Positions 35,049-43,184 of a stretch of DNA of 49,568 nt are shown here, one piece after another. Source of the stretch: an uncultured Acidimicrobiales bacterium (lineage in GTDB: Bacteria; Actinomycetota; Acidimicrobiia; Acidimicrobiales; SHLQ01). How positions within the stretch are numbered: position 1 is the stretch's first letter; every line of letters starts with the position of its first letter. The notes under the pieces are model-generated. The model had not been told where the DNA came from. It worked only from the letters and a program-made list of their open reading frames with translations, and ran no database searches. Made by a program: the position numbers and the translations under genes. The stretch lies in NCBI GenBank assembly GCA_938041035.1, contig CALHYX010000031.1, forward strand, positions 1 through 49,568. The letters are read 5' to 3'.

Positions 35049-35491
35049 TGGGCGCCCTCTCGCGAAGTGTCCTGATTCTCGAGGACGATCTGGACCTCGC
35101 TCAGCAGTGGGCTGACTACCTGGCCGCATTCGGGTATCGCTGTGACCTGGCGTTCAACCGCCGTGAAGCCGAGCTGTTGTGCGAAGAACGGGCCTACGAT
35201 GCCGTCATCGTCGACATGTTCTTCCGGGATGAAAACGGCCGGCTATCGGGCGACGGCGGACTGACGTTCATTACCCACCTTCGCCTTCCCAGCCTGGCGG
35301 GCACTCCTCGGTGGGGTGAACGGGTCCCCATTATCACGGTCACCGGATCCGACGGAATCGTCGATGCGCTGGGTCATGCTCGAAACGCGGGCGCCGATCG
35401 CACGTTTCGCAAACCGTTCAACCCGGCGGTGCTGGTCGACGCTCTCTCGACGCTCGTCGGCGCGAAGGCACCCAATCCGGGCGATCTTTAG
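35048..35491 (+). CDS. Single-domain response regulator
   Basis: This 147-residue protein is a receiver only: acidic pocket LEDDLD (12-16), phospho-acceptor D56 in VIVDMFF, T99/G100 region ITVTGS, and K122 in FRKPF. An extra loop after D56 (RDENGRLSGDGG) is longer than usual. There is no output domain. Its start overlaps the bacteriophytochrome stop, so it is the most likely phosphate acceptor partner of that kinase. Confidence 0.88.
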   Translation: MGALSRSVLILEDDLDLAQQWADYLAAFGYRCDLAFNRREAELLCEERAYDAVIVDMFFRDENGRLSGDGGLTFITHLRLPSLAGTPRWGERVPIITVTGSDGIVDALGHARNAGADRTFRKPFNPAVLVDALSTLVGAKAPNPGDL

Positions 35492-35512
35492 CGCCCGCGA
35501 AGGGCGAACGAA

Positions 35513-35677
35513 CTAGCGGCCGGCGTTCGTCGGCATGATCCATCGCACGCCGGCGCGAAACAGCGGGTTGTGCGTCGCTGGGCTGAGCTCGTGCAGGCTA
35601 ACGAAGGAGCGCTCGTCCAAGCGGTCCGGGGATTCGGTTCGAAGCGTGTCGTTGCTCAGCTGCTGGACGTTGCTCAT
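35513..35677 (-). CDS. Possible 54-residue protein opposite the signalling island
   Basis: An ATG preceded by CCCTGGAGTGAAA (GGAG, 5-nt spacer) opens a frame of 54 codons, starting MSNVQQLSNDTLRTESPDRL and ending FRAGVRWIMPTNAGR. About 85% of its third codon positions are G or C, as in real genes here, and clearly more than in the overlapping plus-strand frame. It has no Cys and no membrane segment, and is polar with a short Arg/Trp-rich C-terminus. No family was recognised. It lies antisense to the direction of the signalling genes, so it would need its own promoter. Confidence 0.45.
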   Translation of the reverse strand: MSNVQQLSNDTLRTESPDRLDERSFVSLHELSPATHNPLFRAGVRWIMPTNAGR

Positions 35678-35763
35678 TTTCACTCCAGGGACATCGATGT
35701 TGGATTCCGATCGTCATTCGGACGCTTCTCGGCGCGGGAAAGTCGCGAGAAATCGTCGGAACT

Positions 35764-35792
35764 TTGCGACATGGTGTTGCGACGGTTTATAG
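35764..35792 (+). promoter_or_regulatory. Possible sigma70-like promoter
   Basis: TTGCGA, 17 bp, then TTATAG matches the -35/-10 layout loosely. It sits about 95 bp before the zinc-ribbon gene, inside the only large gap (35492-35885) of the signalling island. Apart from this and the 54-codon frame I see nothing else in the gap. Confidence 0.25.
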
Positions 35793-35885
35793 GGCATGCG
35801 GATGTGGGCAGATCGACTCACACCGAACCTGAGAAACGGGTCATATGTACTGTGGATTTCGTCGTTCGCACTCCGACAGATCTGT

Positions 35886-36218
35886 ATGGGAACGATTCGA
35901 GCCACCTGTCCGGACTGCGGTGACGTAGATCTCCAAAACCACGATGTCCGAGTGCGGGTCTGCATCGACACCGACGAGGGCGAGTACCGGTTTCGGTGTC
36001 CAACGTGCGCCATGCTCACGGTGAAGCCGGCCAGCGACCGCACGGTCGACCTGCTGATGAGTGCCGGCGTGCACATGGATGAGTGGCGCCTGCCCGCCGA
36101 GCTCAAAGAAACCCACGCCGGGCTCCGCATTTGTCACGACGACATCATCGATTTTCACGCGCTGCTGGCCGACGACGCGGCCACCGCCGACGCCCTCCGC
36201 CGCCTCGCGGAAGCCTGA
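35886..36218 (+). CDS. Small zinc-ribbon-like protein, conserved in actinobacteria
   Basis: This 110-residue protein has two Cys pairs, C8-x2-C11 and C38-x2-C41, likely forming a zinc ribbon. The second half includes KPASDRTVDLLMSAGVHMDEW, then RLPAEL and HDDIIDFHALLADD. I recall similar proteins (MGTIRAxCPxCGDVxL...) as common actinobacterial hypotheticals. It could contact nucleic acid or protein. Here it stands between two groups of phosphorelay genes. The frame is open upstream, but the ATG at 35886 starts the conserved part. Confidence 0.75.
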   Translation: MGTIRATCPDCGDVDLQNHDVRVRVCIDTDEGEYRFRCPTCAMLTVKPASDRTVDLLMSAGVHMDEWRLPAELKETHAGLRICHDDIIDFHALLADDAATADALRRLAEA

Positions 36219-36298
36219 ACAATTTCTGTCAACCAACCAAGAAAGAAAAATCGCGGTCTCACACGGGCTGCACCACAACCGATTGAAACAACTGAACC

Positions 36299-36313
36299 GT
36301 CCCGCAACGGGAC
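36299..36313 (+). promoter_or_regulatory. Small hairpin before a ribosome-binding site
   Basis: GTCCCGCAACGGGAC forms a 6-bp stem with a 3-nt loop, directly before AGGGGAG of the next receiver gene. It could shield or expose the ribosome-binding site. The leader is A-rich upstream of it. This is a structural reading only. Confidence 0.35.
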
Positions 36314-36330
36314 AGGGGAGCGTGCAAACG

Positions 36331-36876
36331 ATGAACAGCCAAGCAACCACCCGAACGTCGAGTCGATCGTTGCCCCCGCGCTTCAGCGAACGGACGCTAC
36401 GCGTCCTCATGGCCGACGACGATCGCAATGAGCAGCTCCTCGCCGTACTTGCAGCCGAGGAAGCCAGCGTGGCGATCGACTTCACGTTTGTGGACGACGG
36501 CACGCATCTGCTGATCGAACTGAACCGGCTGCTGGAGCTTGGCGATCTTCCCGATCTGGTGATTCTCGACCTTCGCATGCCCATTCTGGATGGCCATCGA
36601 ACGCTCACCCAGCTCCAGGCCCACCCACTGCTGTGGCAGGTGCCGGTCATCGTCTTCTCGTCATCGACCCGCCGGAAGGATTACGAACGCAGCTTCCGCC
36701 ACGGAGCCCGGTGGTTTGAGACCAAACCGGGGAATTTCCCGGGGATGTTGGACTTCGTCAACTCGCTTCCCGATCGGGCGGTCAACAGTCAGTACTCGAT
36801 CCCGCCCACGAATCCGGCTGAACCGGTGTTCGACGACTACTACGAAGAGATCGATTTGACGGAGTTCGAGGCCTGA
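36331..36876 (+). CDS. Single-domain response regulator (Rcp1-like)
   Basis: This 181-residue receiver has acidic pocket ADDD, phospho-acceptor D80 in VILDLRMPILDG, FSSS at 109-112, and K132 in FETKPGNF. This layout resembles the Rcp1-type regulators that serve phytochromes in cyanobacteria. A C-terminal tail of ~40 acidic residues (DDYYEEIDLTEFEA) replaces an output domain. The ATG follows an AGGGGAG site at a rather long 11-nt spacing. Its stop overlaps the next kinase gene by 1 nt (TGATG). Confidence 0.85.
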   Translation: MNSQATTRTSSRSLPPRFSERTLRVLMADDDRNEQLLAVLAAEEASVAIDFTFVDDGTHLLIELNRLLELGDLPDLVILDLRMPILDGHRTLTQLQAHPLLWQVPVIVFSSSTRRKDYERSFRHGARWFETKPGNFPGMLDFVNSLPDRAVNSQYSIPPTNPAEPVFDDYYEEIDLTEFEA

Positions 36877-38192
36877 TGCCGAACAGCGAGAGACAACCCG
36901 CACCGGAGGTCGAGGAAACGAAGACGCCTTCGCGTGTCGTGCAGGACCGTGTGCAGATAGCGCTCGATGAGCTCGACGAAATCGTGCTTCGCGACGAGCT
37001 CGGTCTGCCGCCCCTCGTGCAACGTTCCGATGCCGTGCCTCCGCACGCGCCAAGTCAAACGATGCTCATCGTCGAAGACGATGACGTCGACGCCGAGCTG
37101 GTATCCCGGCTCATCGGACGCTTACCGGGCCCGGAATGGTCCGTCGTGCGGGCGAAGACCCTTGCGTCGGCGATCGACATGCTGCAACAGGCACAGCCGT
37201 CGTTGGCCCTCGTCGATCTCAACCTCCCGGACGCGTGGCACACCGACGTCGTGCAGGCGCTGGTCGAAACCGCTCCGGACTGCGCCATCATCGTGCAGAC
37301 CGGGTCCAACGACGCCGGGGCGGCCAACGAGATGCTTGAGCTCGGCGCCCAGGACTTTCTGGAAAAGGGCTCGATCACCGTCGACACCCTGGGGCGATCA
37401 ATCCGACATTCCCTGGCCCGTCACCAGACGCTGGCAGCACTGCGGCGGACATGGTCGCGGCTGGCGAAGGCCAACACCGAACTGGACGAGTTTGCCCATA
37501 TCGTCGCCCACGACCTTCGTGCCCCAACCCGCACCGCCCGGATGTTGAGTGATCGTCTCCTCGCCGAGATCGGTGAGAGTGCGAGCGACCTCGCAAACGA
37601 CCTGGGTACCCGCCTTGACGAGACTCTCGGGCGGATCGACGGCATGATCCTGTCGATCCTCGACTACGCATCACTGCGCCAGAGCCCACCCAGGGGCAAC
37701 CCCGTAACGTTGGCCGACGTGGTCCGAACGGTCGCGGCGACCATGGTGGCGGACCTCGGGGCCAGCTCAGCCGACCTGGAGGTCGACATCGATGACAGCT
37801 ACCTCGTCGTCGCCGACGAAGAGCTGTTGGGTCGCACCGTACAGAACGTGGTGAGCAACGCGGTCAAGTACCGCCACCCCGACGCCGATCCGCGCATCCG
37901 CCTGACCGCCGAACGCGATGGTTCCAACGTGGTGCTGCGGGTAGCGGACAACGGAATCGGTATCGCCACAGAGGACCGCGAGCGCGTGTTCGGTCTGCTC
38001 GAACGGCTCCATCGAGTCGATGTCGCCGGTTTGGGCTTCGGGCTCGCGATCTGCAAACGCATCGTCGAGGGTCTGGGCGGCCGCATATGGATCGAAGAGA
38101 ATCACCCGACCGGCACGGTCGTTGCCATCCAACTCAAGGCCGGCGAACCGCCGGTCATTTCGCTCGAGGACCCCATCGTCAATCTCGATTGA
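36876..38192 (+). CDS. REC-histidine kinase
   Basis: This 438-residue cytosolic protein has a ~60-residue charged N-terminus and a receiver (61-180) with EDDD, D114 in LALVDLNLP and K164. A HisKA domain follows with H212 in FAHIVAHDLRAPTRTAR, then a HATPase domain with NAVKYRHP, DNGIGIATEDRERVFG and GLGFGLAICKRIV. With a receiver in front and no sensor domain, it looks like an intermediate relay kinase driven by another kinase. It is coupled to the upstream receiver gene. Confidence 0.88.
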   Translation: MPNSERQPAPEVEETKTPSRVVQDRVQIALDELDEIVLRDELGLPPLVQRSDAVPPHAPSQTMLIVEDDDVDAELVSRLIGRLPGPEWSVVRAKTLASAIDMLQQAQPSLALVDLNLPDAWHTDVVQALVETAPDCAIIVQTGSNDAGAANEMLELGAQDFLEKGSITVDTLGRSIRHSLARHQTLAALRRTWSRLAKANTELDEFAHIVAHDLRAPTRTARMLSDRLLAEIGESASDLANDLGTRLDETLGRIDGMILSILDYASLRQSPPRGNPVTLADVVRTVAATMVADLGASSADLEVDIDDSYLVVADEELLGRTVQNVVSNAVKYRHPDADPRIRLTAERDGSNVVLRVADNGIGIATEDRERVFGLLERLHRVDVAGLGFGLAICKRIVEGLGGRIWIEENHPTGTVVAIQLKAGEPPVISLEDPIVNLD

Positions 38193-38231
38193 CGGTTGGG
38201 CCGAACGGCCCAACGAAGAGGAGACAACCCG

Positions 38232-38936
38232 ATGTCAGCCCAGGAAGAACCGAGACGCTCACGAGCCTTCGTCGATCTCGTCCGTCACGATCTCCACGCC
38301 CCCGTGCGTGCGATTTCATCGTTGGCCACCTTCATTGCCGAAGATCTGCCCGAAGAAACGTCCGCTGCCACTCGGGCCCATGTGGCGACGATCTCGGAGC
38401 GGGCAGCGCGCCTGCACTCCTTGATCGATGACCTCGCTCGATACGACCGGGCCGACATCATGGGAGATGCCGAGGCCGTCTCGGTGCGTTCGCTTATCGA
38501 AAGCACTGTTGACGACGTCGACGCCATCTCGCCGGGAACTCGCGTCGACATAGACGTCGAGGTGGATCTCACCGTGTGGGTCGAGTCCGACGCTGTCCGC
38601 AGCTGTCTCCTCGAGGTAGTGGAAAACGCGGCGATGCATCGGGCCCAGTCGTTGCGGGGCTCCGTGCAGGTGAGCGCCTCCACCCACGGTGACATGTTGT
38701 CGATCGTCGTCGAAGACGACGGTTTTGGGATCCTGCCCGAGTATCAGACAATGGTGTTCGAACCCCTCCGAAAGCTACACTCGACGGACGCAGTGACGGG
38801 CAACGGTATGGGGCTGGCCATCGTGAAACGCACGATGAACTCCCGGGGCGGTGACGTTCGGCTGCATTCGACCATCGACAGTGGAACGGTGGTCCGCATG
38901 TCCTGGCCCGCGCCGCGGGTTTCGGCCGGCCGATAA
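38232..38936 (+). CDS. Short cytosolic histidine kinase
   Basis: This 234-residue kinase core has H19 in DLVRHDLHAPVRAI. A HATPase domain follows with VENAAMHRAQ (N box), EDDGFGILPEYQTMVF and GNGMGLAIVKRTM. There is no sensor, membrane or receiver domain, so its input must come from a partner protein. A GAGGAG site lies about 8 nt before the ATG. It follows the REC-kinase by 39 bp on the same strand. Confidence 0.85.
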   Translation: MSAQEEPRRSRAFVDLVRHDLHAPVRAISSLATFIAEDLPEETSAATRAHVATISERAARLHSLIDDLARYDRADIMGDAEAVSVRSLIESTVDDVDAISPGTRVDIDVEVDLTVWVESDAVRSCLLEVVENAAMHRAQSLRGSVQVSASTHGDMLSIVVEDDGFGILPEYQTMVFEPLRKLHSTDAVTGNGMGLAIVKRTMNSRGGDVRLHSTIDSGTVVRMSWPAPRVSAGR

Positions 38937-39029
38937 CCCGCCGGCCGCCGGGCTTGCAAGACGTCCGTACGGCAAACCCGAATCTGATAGCTTCCTTCTC
39001 CTAACCCCGTATACACGTTGGAGAGATCG

Positions 39030-42000
39030 TTGCCCGCATCAGATGGTGTCGAAAATGGGCAAACGCCCGCCGCCAGCGGGGTGGGGGAAGACGACTCCCT
39101 CATCACCGTGCCGGTGGAACCGGGCGAGGAACCGAGCTTTTGGGTGGGGCTGGGCGCATCGGCCGGCGGCCTCGAGGCGCTACGCGGATTCGTGCGGAAT
39201 CTTCAGCCCTCGTTGTCCGCGACCTACATCGTGGCCCAGCACATGGCGCCGCATCACCGCAGCATGTTGTCGGAGATCATCGGCCGGGAGACCGACATGC
39301 CGGTATCCGACGTCGTCGACGGTACCCACCCCGCTGCGAGCGCCATCTATATCGTGCCCCCGAACGCCAACTGCATCGTCGTGGACGGCTGCCTTCGTTT
39401 GACCGAGCCCTCGCCGGGTGTGGCGGCGCCGAAACCGTCGGTCGACATTTTCCTGTCCTCGCTCGCTCGCGCCAAGGGCGAGAAGGCTATCGGGGTGATT
39501 TTTTCCGGCACCGGTTCCGACGGTTCCGACGGCATCCGCAGTATTCGTGAGTTCGGCGGCGTCACCATTGCGCAGGACGAGGCGACGGCAAAGTACGCCA
39601 GCATGCCGGTTTCGGCGCTGGAGACCGGTTGCGTCGATCTGGTCATGTCGCCCGAGGAACTCGGTGCCCAGTTCCGCAAGATCATCGCCCAGCCCCGTGA
39701 CCTCGATCAATTGCGCTCGTCACCCGTGCACCTCGACAGCGTGTCCGAGCTCGTTCATCTGCTGCTCGAACACACCAAAGTGAACTTCCAGCACTACAAG
39801 ACCGCCACATTCCAGCGGCGGGTCGAACGGCGCATGGCGGCGGTCGGTGTCTCGAATCTTGACGACTACGTGTCGGTCGCCAAAAATTCCCCGCCGGAGG
39901 TCGACGCGCTTTTCCGCGACATGTTGATCTCGGTCACGTCGTTCTTCCGCGACCCCGACGAGTACGAGGCGATCGAATCGCACATCCAGGAGATCGTCGA
40001 CTCGAAGAAGGACAGTCAGATCCGGGTCTGGGTCGCGGGCACGGCGACGGGCGAAGAGGCCTACTCGATCGCCATCATGTTTGCCGAGGCGATGGGTGGA
40101 CTGCACGAGTTCGAACGCACCCGGATTCAGATCTTCGCCACCGACCTCGACGACAACGCCATCGAAACGGCCCGCCGGGCCTACTATCCGGAGTCGGCGC
40201 TGCACGAGGTCCCGCCCGACTACATCGACGAGTATTTCGAGACCGCCCCAGGCGGGTACTCGGTGAAAAAGTCGCTGCGAGAAAAGGTCATCTTCTCGGT
40301 GCACAACATCGCATCGGATCCGCCGTTTCTCAACGTCGACCTGCTCAGCTGCCGCAACCTTTTGATCTATTTCCAGTCGGTGCTCCAAGCCCACGTATTC
40401 GCCCGGTTTCACTACTCCCTCGTCGACCACGGCGTGCTGTTTCTCGGCAAGTCCGAGTCGGTCTCGGCGGCCGAGAATCTCTTCCGGGTCAGCGGAGAAC
40501 ACAAACATGTCTTCTTCCAGCGGCCCTCGGCCGTGCGCGCGCAGCTGCGCGACGTAGTCACCTCGCACGCACCGACGATCGTTCCGTCGCGGGCTAGCCG
40601 GATCGATACCAGCTATCCGCCACCAGAGGCGCGGCAGCTCGCCGTCGCCGAGGCGCAGTTCGAATCTCTGGTACGCGGGCTCGGGCCGAACGCGATGCTG
40701 TTGTCGGCCGACCTGAACATCCTGCGGGTGTTCGGCGATGTCGGTCGGTTCGTCGGCATCTCCGAAGGAACGGTGAAGACGACCGCTGATTCGCTGTTGA
40801 TAGAGCCGTTCCGTCAGGACGTACGCGTGGTCGTCCCGAGCACGATTCGCCAGCGCACGGTCATGCAGGGGATGGCGCGAAGCAATCCCGACAACCCGCT
40901 GATCCACGAGCGGGTCGTGTCCTACCCGATATCAACCGGGCCCGACGACGAAGTCCTCGCGCTCGTGATCTTCTCGCAGTGGACCGAAGAGGGCATCGTC
41001 GACGACGCCACGATTGCCGATGGGCACGCGTCCGAGGCGATCGATGCGCTGCGCCGAGAGTTGGCGATTGCCCAGACCAACCTGCAACACACCGTCGAGG
41101 AGCTCGAGACCTCCAACGAGGAGCTGCAGGCGCTCAACGAGGAACTGCAATCGAGTAACGAAGAACTGCAGTCGACGAACGAAGAGTTGGAGACCTCCAA
41201 CGAGGAGCTGCAGTCGACGAATGAGGAGTTGTCGACCGTCAACGAGGAACTGCAGGTCAACTCCGTTCAGCTGAACGTGCTGAACCAGAGCCTTCAGAGC
41301 ATTCTCGACAACGTCGCGATTCCGATGATCGTGGTGGACCGCAGTCTGAACATCACCCATACCAGCGCCGCGTCGGAGGCGTTGTTCGGGGTATCGCCCG
41401 GCCTGGTACTGCCGCACCTGTCCCGCTGTCGGCTCCCTGACGGCTACCCAGATCTCACCGCGACGGTCGGTCGAGCAATGCGCGATCGGTCACGCCTCGA
41501 CATCGACGTGAGTACGGCCACCATCAGCTCCCACGTGAGCGTTGTCCCGCACTTCTCCGCCGCCGGCGAGATGGTCGGCGTGATCATCCTCGTGAGCGAC
41601 AGCACGGCCGCCCTGCAAAAGGCAAACCGCCAACTCAACGCCGCGGCCCAAGTTGCCGGGCTCGGACACTTCACCGTTGACCTGGCCAGCGAAGAGACGC
41701 ACTTCTCCGACCAGATGCGGAGGTTGCTCGCCCTGGCCGAATCCTCCGAACCACCCACGGCCCAGACCCTGGTCAATCACCTGGCCAAACAAGACCGGCG
41801 GCGTTTCGAACAACTGTGTACCCAGCTTGTGGAGACCTCGTCGTCGTTTGACGAAGAGTTCGAGCTGATCGACTCCCTCGGTGATCGTCGAGTCATGCGA
41901 ATCACCGGATCGCCGGGTCTCGACGGCGATGACAATGTTGTCGGCATCCTCGGTGTCGTCCTCGACATCACCGACCAGAAGGAGTACGAGGCGCGGCTCG

Positions 42001-42701
42001 AGGCCACGCTGGCCGAGTTGTCGCGTTCCAACGAAGAACTGAACCGCTTCTCCTACGTGTGTTCACACGACATGAAAGAGCCGGTCCGGATGATCGAGGG
42101 GTTGGCCGAGCTCATGTTGGACCCCAGCGTGAAGTCCGACCCCGAACAGCAGGAGTCGATCCTCAATCGGATCACCGTCAACATGGCGCGGCTGCGACGG
42201 ATCATCGACAGCCTGCTCGCGTACTCGCGAATAGAGGCCAAGGTTGAGGACAACGTGATCGACCTCCGCGAGGTCGTCATGGAGATCGACGATGCCCTTT
42301 CGCTCGCCATCTCCGAGCACGGGGCGGAGCTGATCGTGGATCCGTTGCCGCAACTCACCGGCGCCCGAATCCACTTCACCCAGCTGTTCCAGAACCTGAT
42401 CGGCAACGCGCTCAAGTTCTCCGACCAGGACGAACCGGTCGTCCGCGTCTCGTCCATGGAGGACGACCGCAATCACATCGTTCTTCGCGTCGAGGACAAC
42501 GGTCCCGGAGTTCCGGAAGAATCGAGAGAAAAGATCTTCGATCTGTTCGACCGGCTACATCGGCAGGACGAAATCGAGGGCGTCGGCCTCGGCCTGTCGA
42601 TCTGTCAGCGGATCGTCGCCCAGTACGGCGGCACCATCTCCTGTAACGACAGCGAACTCGGCGGCGCCTGCTTCGAAATCGCTATTCCCCGAGGGGCCTG
42701 A
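39030..42701 (+). CDS. CheB-CheR-PAS-histidine kinase fusion protein
   Basis: This protein of about 1223 residues begins with a CheB methylesterase domain with triad S44 (GLGASAGG), H71 (AQHMAPHH) and D164 (SGTGSDGSDG). A CheR methyltransferase follows with SAM motif WVAGTATGEEAYSIA. A long coiled coil of NEELQSxNEELQ heptads (coded at ~41090-41270), two PAS regions, HisKA H1013 (YVCSHDMKEP) and a HATPase domain complete it. I favour the TTG at 39030 because GGAG lies 6 nt before it; the TTG at 39018 lacks a site. No chemoreceptor, CheA or CheW is nearby, so the methylation target is unknown. A receiver gene follows after 1 nt. Confidence 0.9.
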   Translation: MPASDGVENGQTPAASGVGEDDSLITVPVEPGEEPSFWVGLGASAGGLEALRGFVRNLQPSLSATYIVAQHMAPHHRSMLSEIIGRETDMPVSDVVDGTHPAASAIYIVPPNANCIVVDGCLRLTEPSPGVAAPKPSVDIFLSSLARAKGEKAIGVIFSGTGSDGSDGIRSIREFGGVTIAQDEATAKYASMPVSALETGCVDLVMSPEELGAQFRKIIAQPRDLDQLRSSPVHLDSVSELVHLLLEHTKVNFQHYKTATFQRRVERRMAAVGVSNLDDYVSVAKNSPPEVDALFRDMLISVTSFFRDPDEYEAIESHIQEIVDSKKDSQIRVWVAGTATGEEAYSIAIMFAEAMGGLHEFERTRIQIFATDLDDNAIETARRAYYPESALHEVPPDYIDEYFETAPGGYSVKKSLREKVIFSVHNIASDPPFLNVDLLSCRNLLIYFQSVLQAHVFARFHYSLVDHGVLFLGKSESVSAAENLFRVSGEHKHVFFQRPSAVRAQLRDVVTSHAPTIVPSRASRIDTSYPPPEARQLAVAEAQFESLVRGLGPNAMLLSADLNILRVFGDVGRFVGISEGTVKTTADSLLIEPFRQDVRVVVPSTIRQRTVMQGMARSNPDNPLIHERVVSYPISTGPDDEVLALVIFSQWTEEGIVDDATIADGHASEAIDALRRELAIAQTNLQHTVEELETSNEELQALNEELQSSNEELQSTNEELETSNEELQSTNEELSTVNEELQVNSVQLNVLNQSLQSILDNVAIPMIVVDRSLNITHTSAASEALFGVSPGLVLPHLSRCRLPDGYPDLTATVGRAMRDRSRLDIDVSTATISSHVSVVPHFSAAGEMVGVIILVSDSTAALQKANRQLNAAAQVAGLGHFTVDLASEETHFSDQMRRLLALAESSEPPTAQTLVNHLAKQDRRRFEQLCTQLVETSSSFDEEFELIDSLGDRRVMRITGSPGLDGDDNVVGILGVVLDITDQKEYEARLEATLAELSRSNEELNRFSYVCSHDMKEPVRMIEGLAELMLDPSVKSDPEQQESILNRITVNMARLRRIIDSLLAYSRIEAKVEDNVIDLREVVMEIDDALSLAISEHGAELIVDPLPQLTGARIHFTQLFQNLIGNALKFSDQDEPVVRVSSMEDDRNHIVLRVEDNGPGVPEESREKIFDLFDRLHRQDEIEGVGLGLSICQRIVAQYGGTISCNDSELGGACFEIAIPRGA

Positions 42702-42702
42702 G

Positions 42703-43152
42703 ATGTCAGATCGCAAGGTCACCGAGCTGCATTTCGTCGATGATTCCGACGATGAGATCTTCATCTCCCGGGTGCTATTTGAACGCCAGAACATCGATCT
42801 TGAAATTCTGCACTACACGAGCTTTGACGACTATCAGGCCCACCTTGAGGGCCTTGACGACGAACAGTTGGCCGAAAGCCTGGGCGTAATCGATCTCAAC
42901 CTCACGGTGTCGAAGGGAACCGACGGCATTGCCGCTCTGCGGGGTCATAGCCGGTTTGCATCGATGCTCGTCGGAGTTTGCTCCGGCTCCGATGACCCCG
43001 CGGATGTGCGCAGCGCTCAGGAAGCGGGGGCCAACTTCTTTGTTGGTAAACCCGTCGATGTCAACTGCCTACAGCGCATATGCGATGCCGTTCCGGCACT
43101 AAGCCTGGTGGACGACGGCGAACGCCTGACCCTGATGCACCACGAGGACTAG
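42703..43152 (+). CDS. Single-domain response regulator
   Basis: This 149-residue receiver has acidic pocket VDDSDDE (12-18), phospho-acceptor D64 in GVIDLNLT, CSGS at the Thr/Ser position, and K116 in VGKPVD. There is no output domain. Its ATG is 1 nt after the stop of the CheB-CheR-kinase gene, so it is probably that kinase's partner. It is the last gene of the signalling island. Confidence 0.87.
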   Translation: MSDRKVTELHFVDDSDDEIFISRVLFERQNIDLEILHYTSFDDYQAHLEGLDDEQLAESLGVIDLNLTVSKGTDGIAALRGHSRFASMLVGVCSGSDDPADVRSAQEAGANFFVGKPVDVNCLQRICDAVPALSLVDDGERLTLMHHED

Positions 43153-43184
43153 GGGCAGTCACCCAGGTTGACGCCTTCGTTTCG

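Noticed and set aside
35570..35923. 117-codon plus-strand ORF in the signalling gap
   Set aside because: It has no ribosome-binding site, weak G/C bias at third positions, and overlaps both the better 54-codon minus-strand frame and the zinc-ribbon start in another frame.
39720..40907. 395-codon minus-strand ORF within the CheB-CheR gene
   Set aside because: Composition is that of a shadow frame, and the sense strand has complete catalytic motifs throughout.
41089..41265. Short DNA tandem repeat of GAGGAGCTGCAG type
   Set aside because: It is explained by the coiled-coil heptads (NEELQS) typical of CheB-CheR-kinase fusions, not by a separate repeat element.
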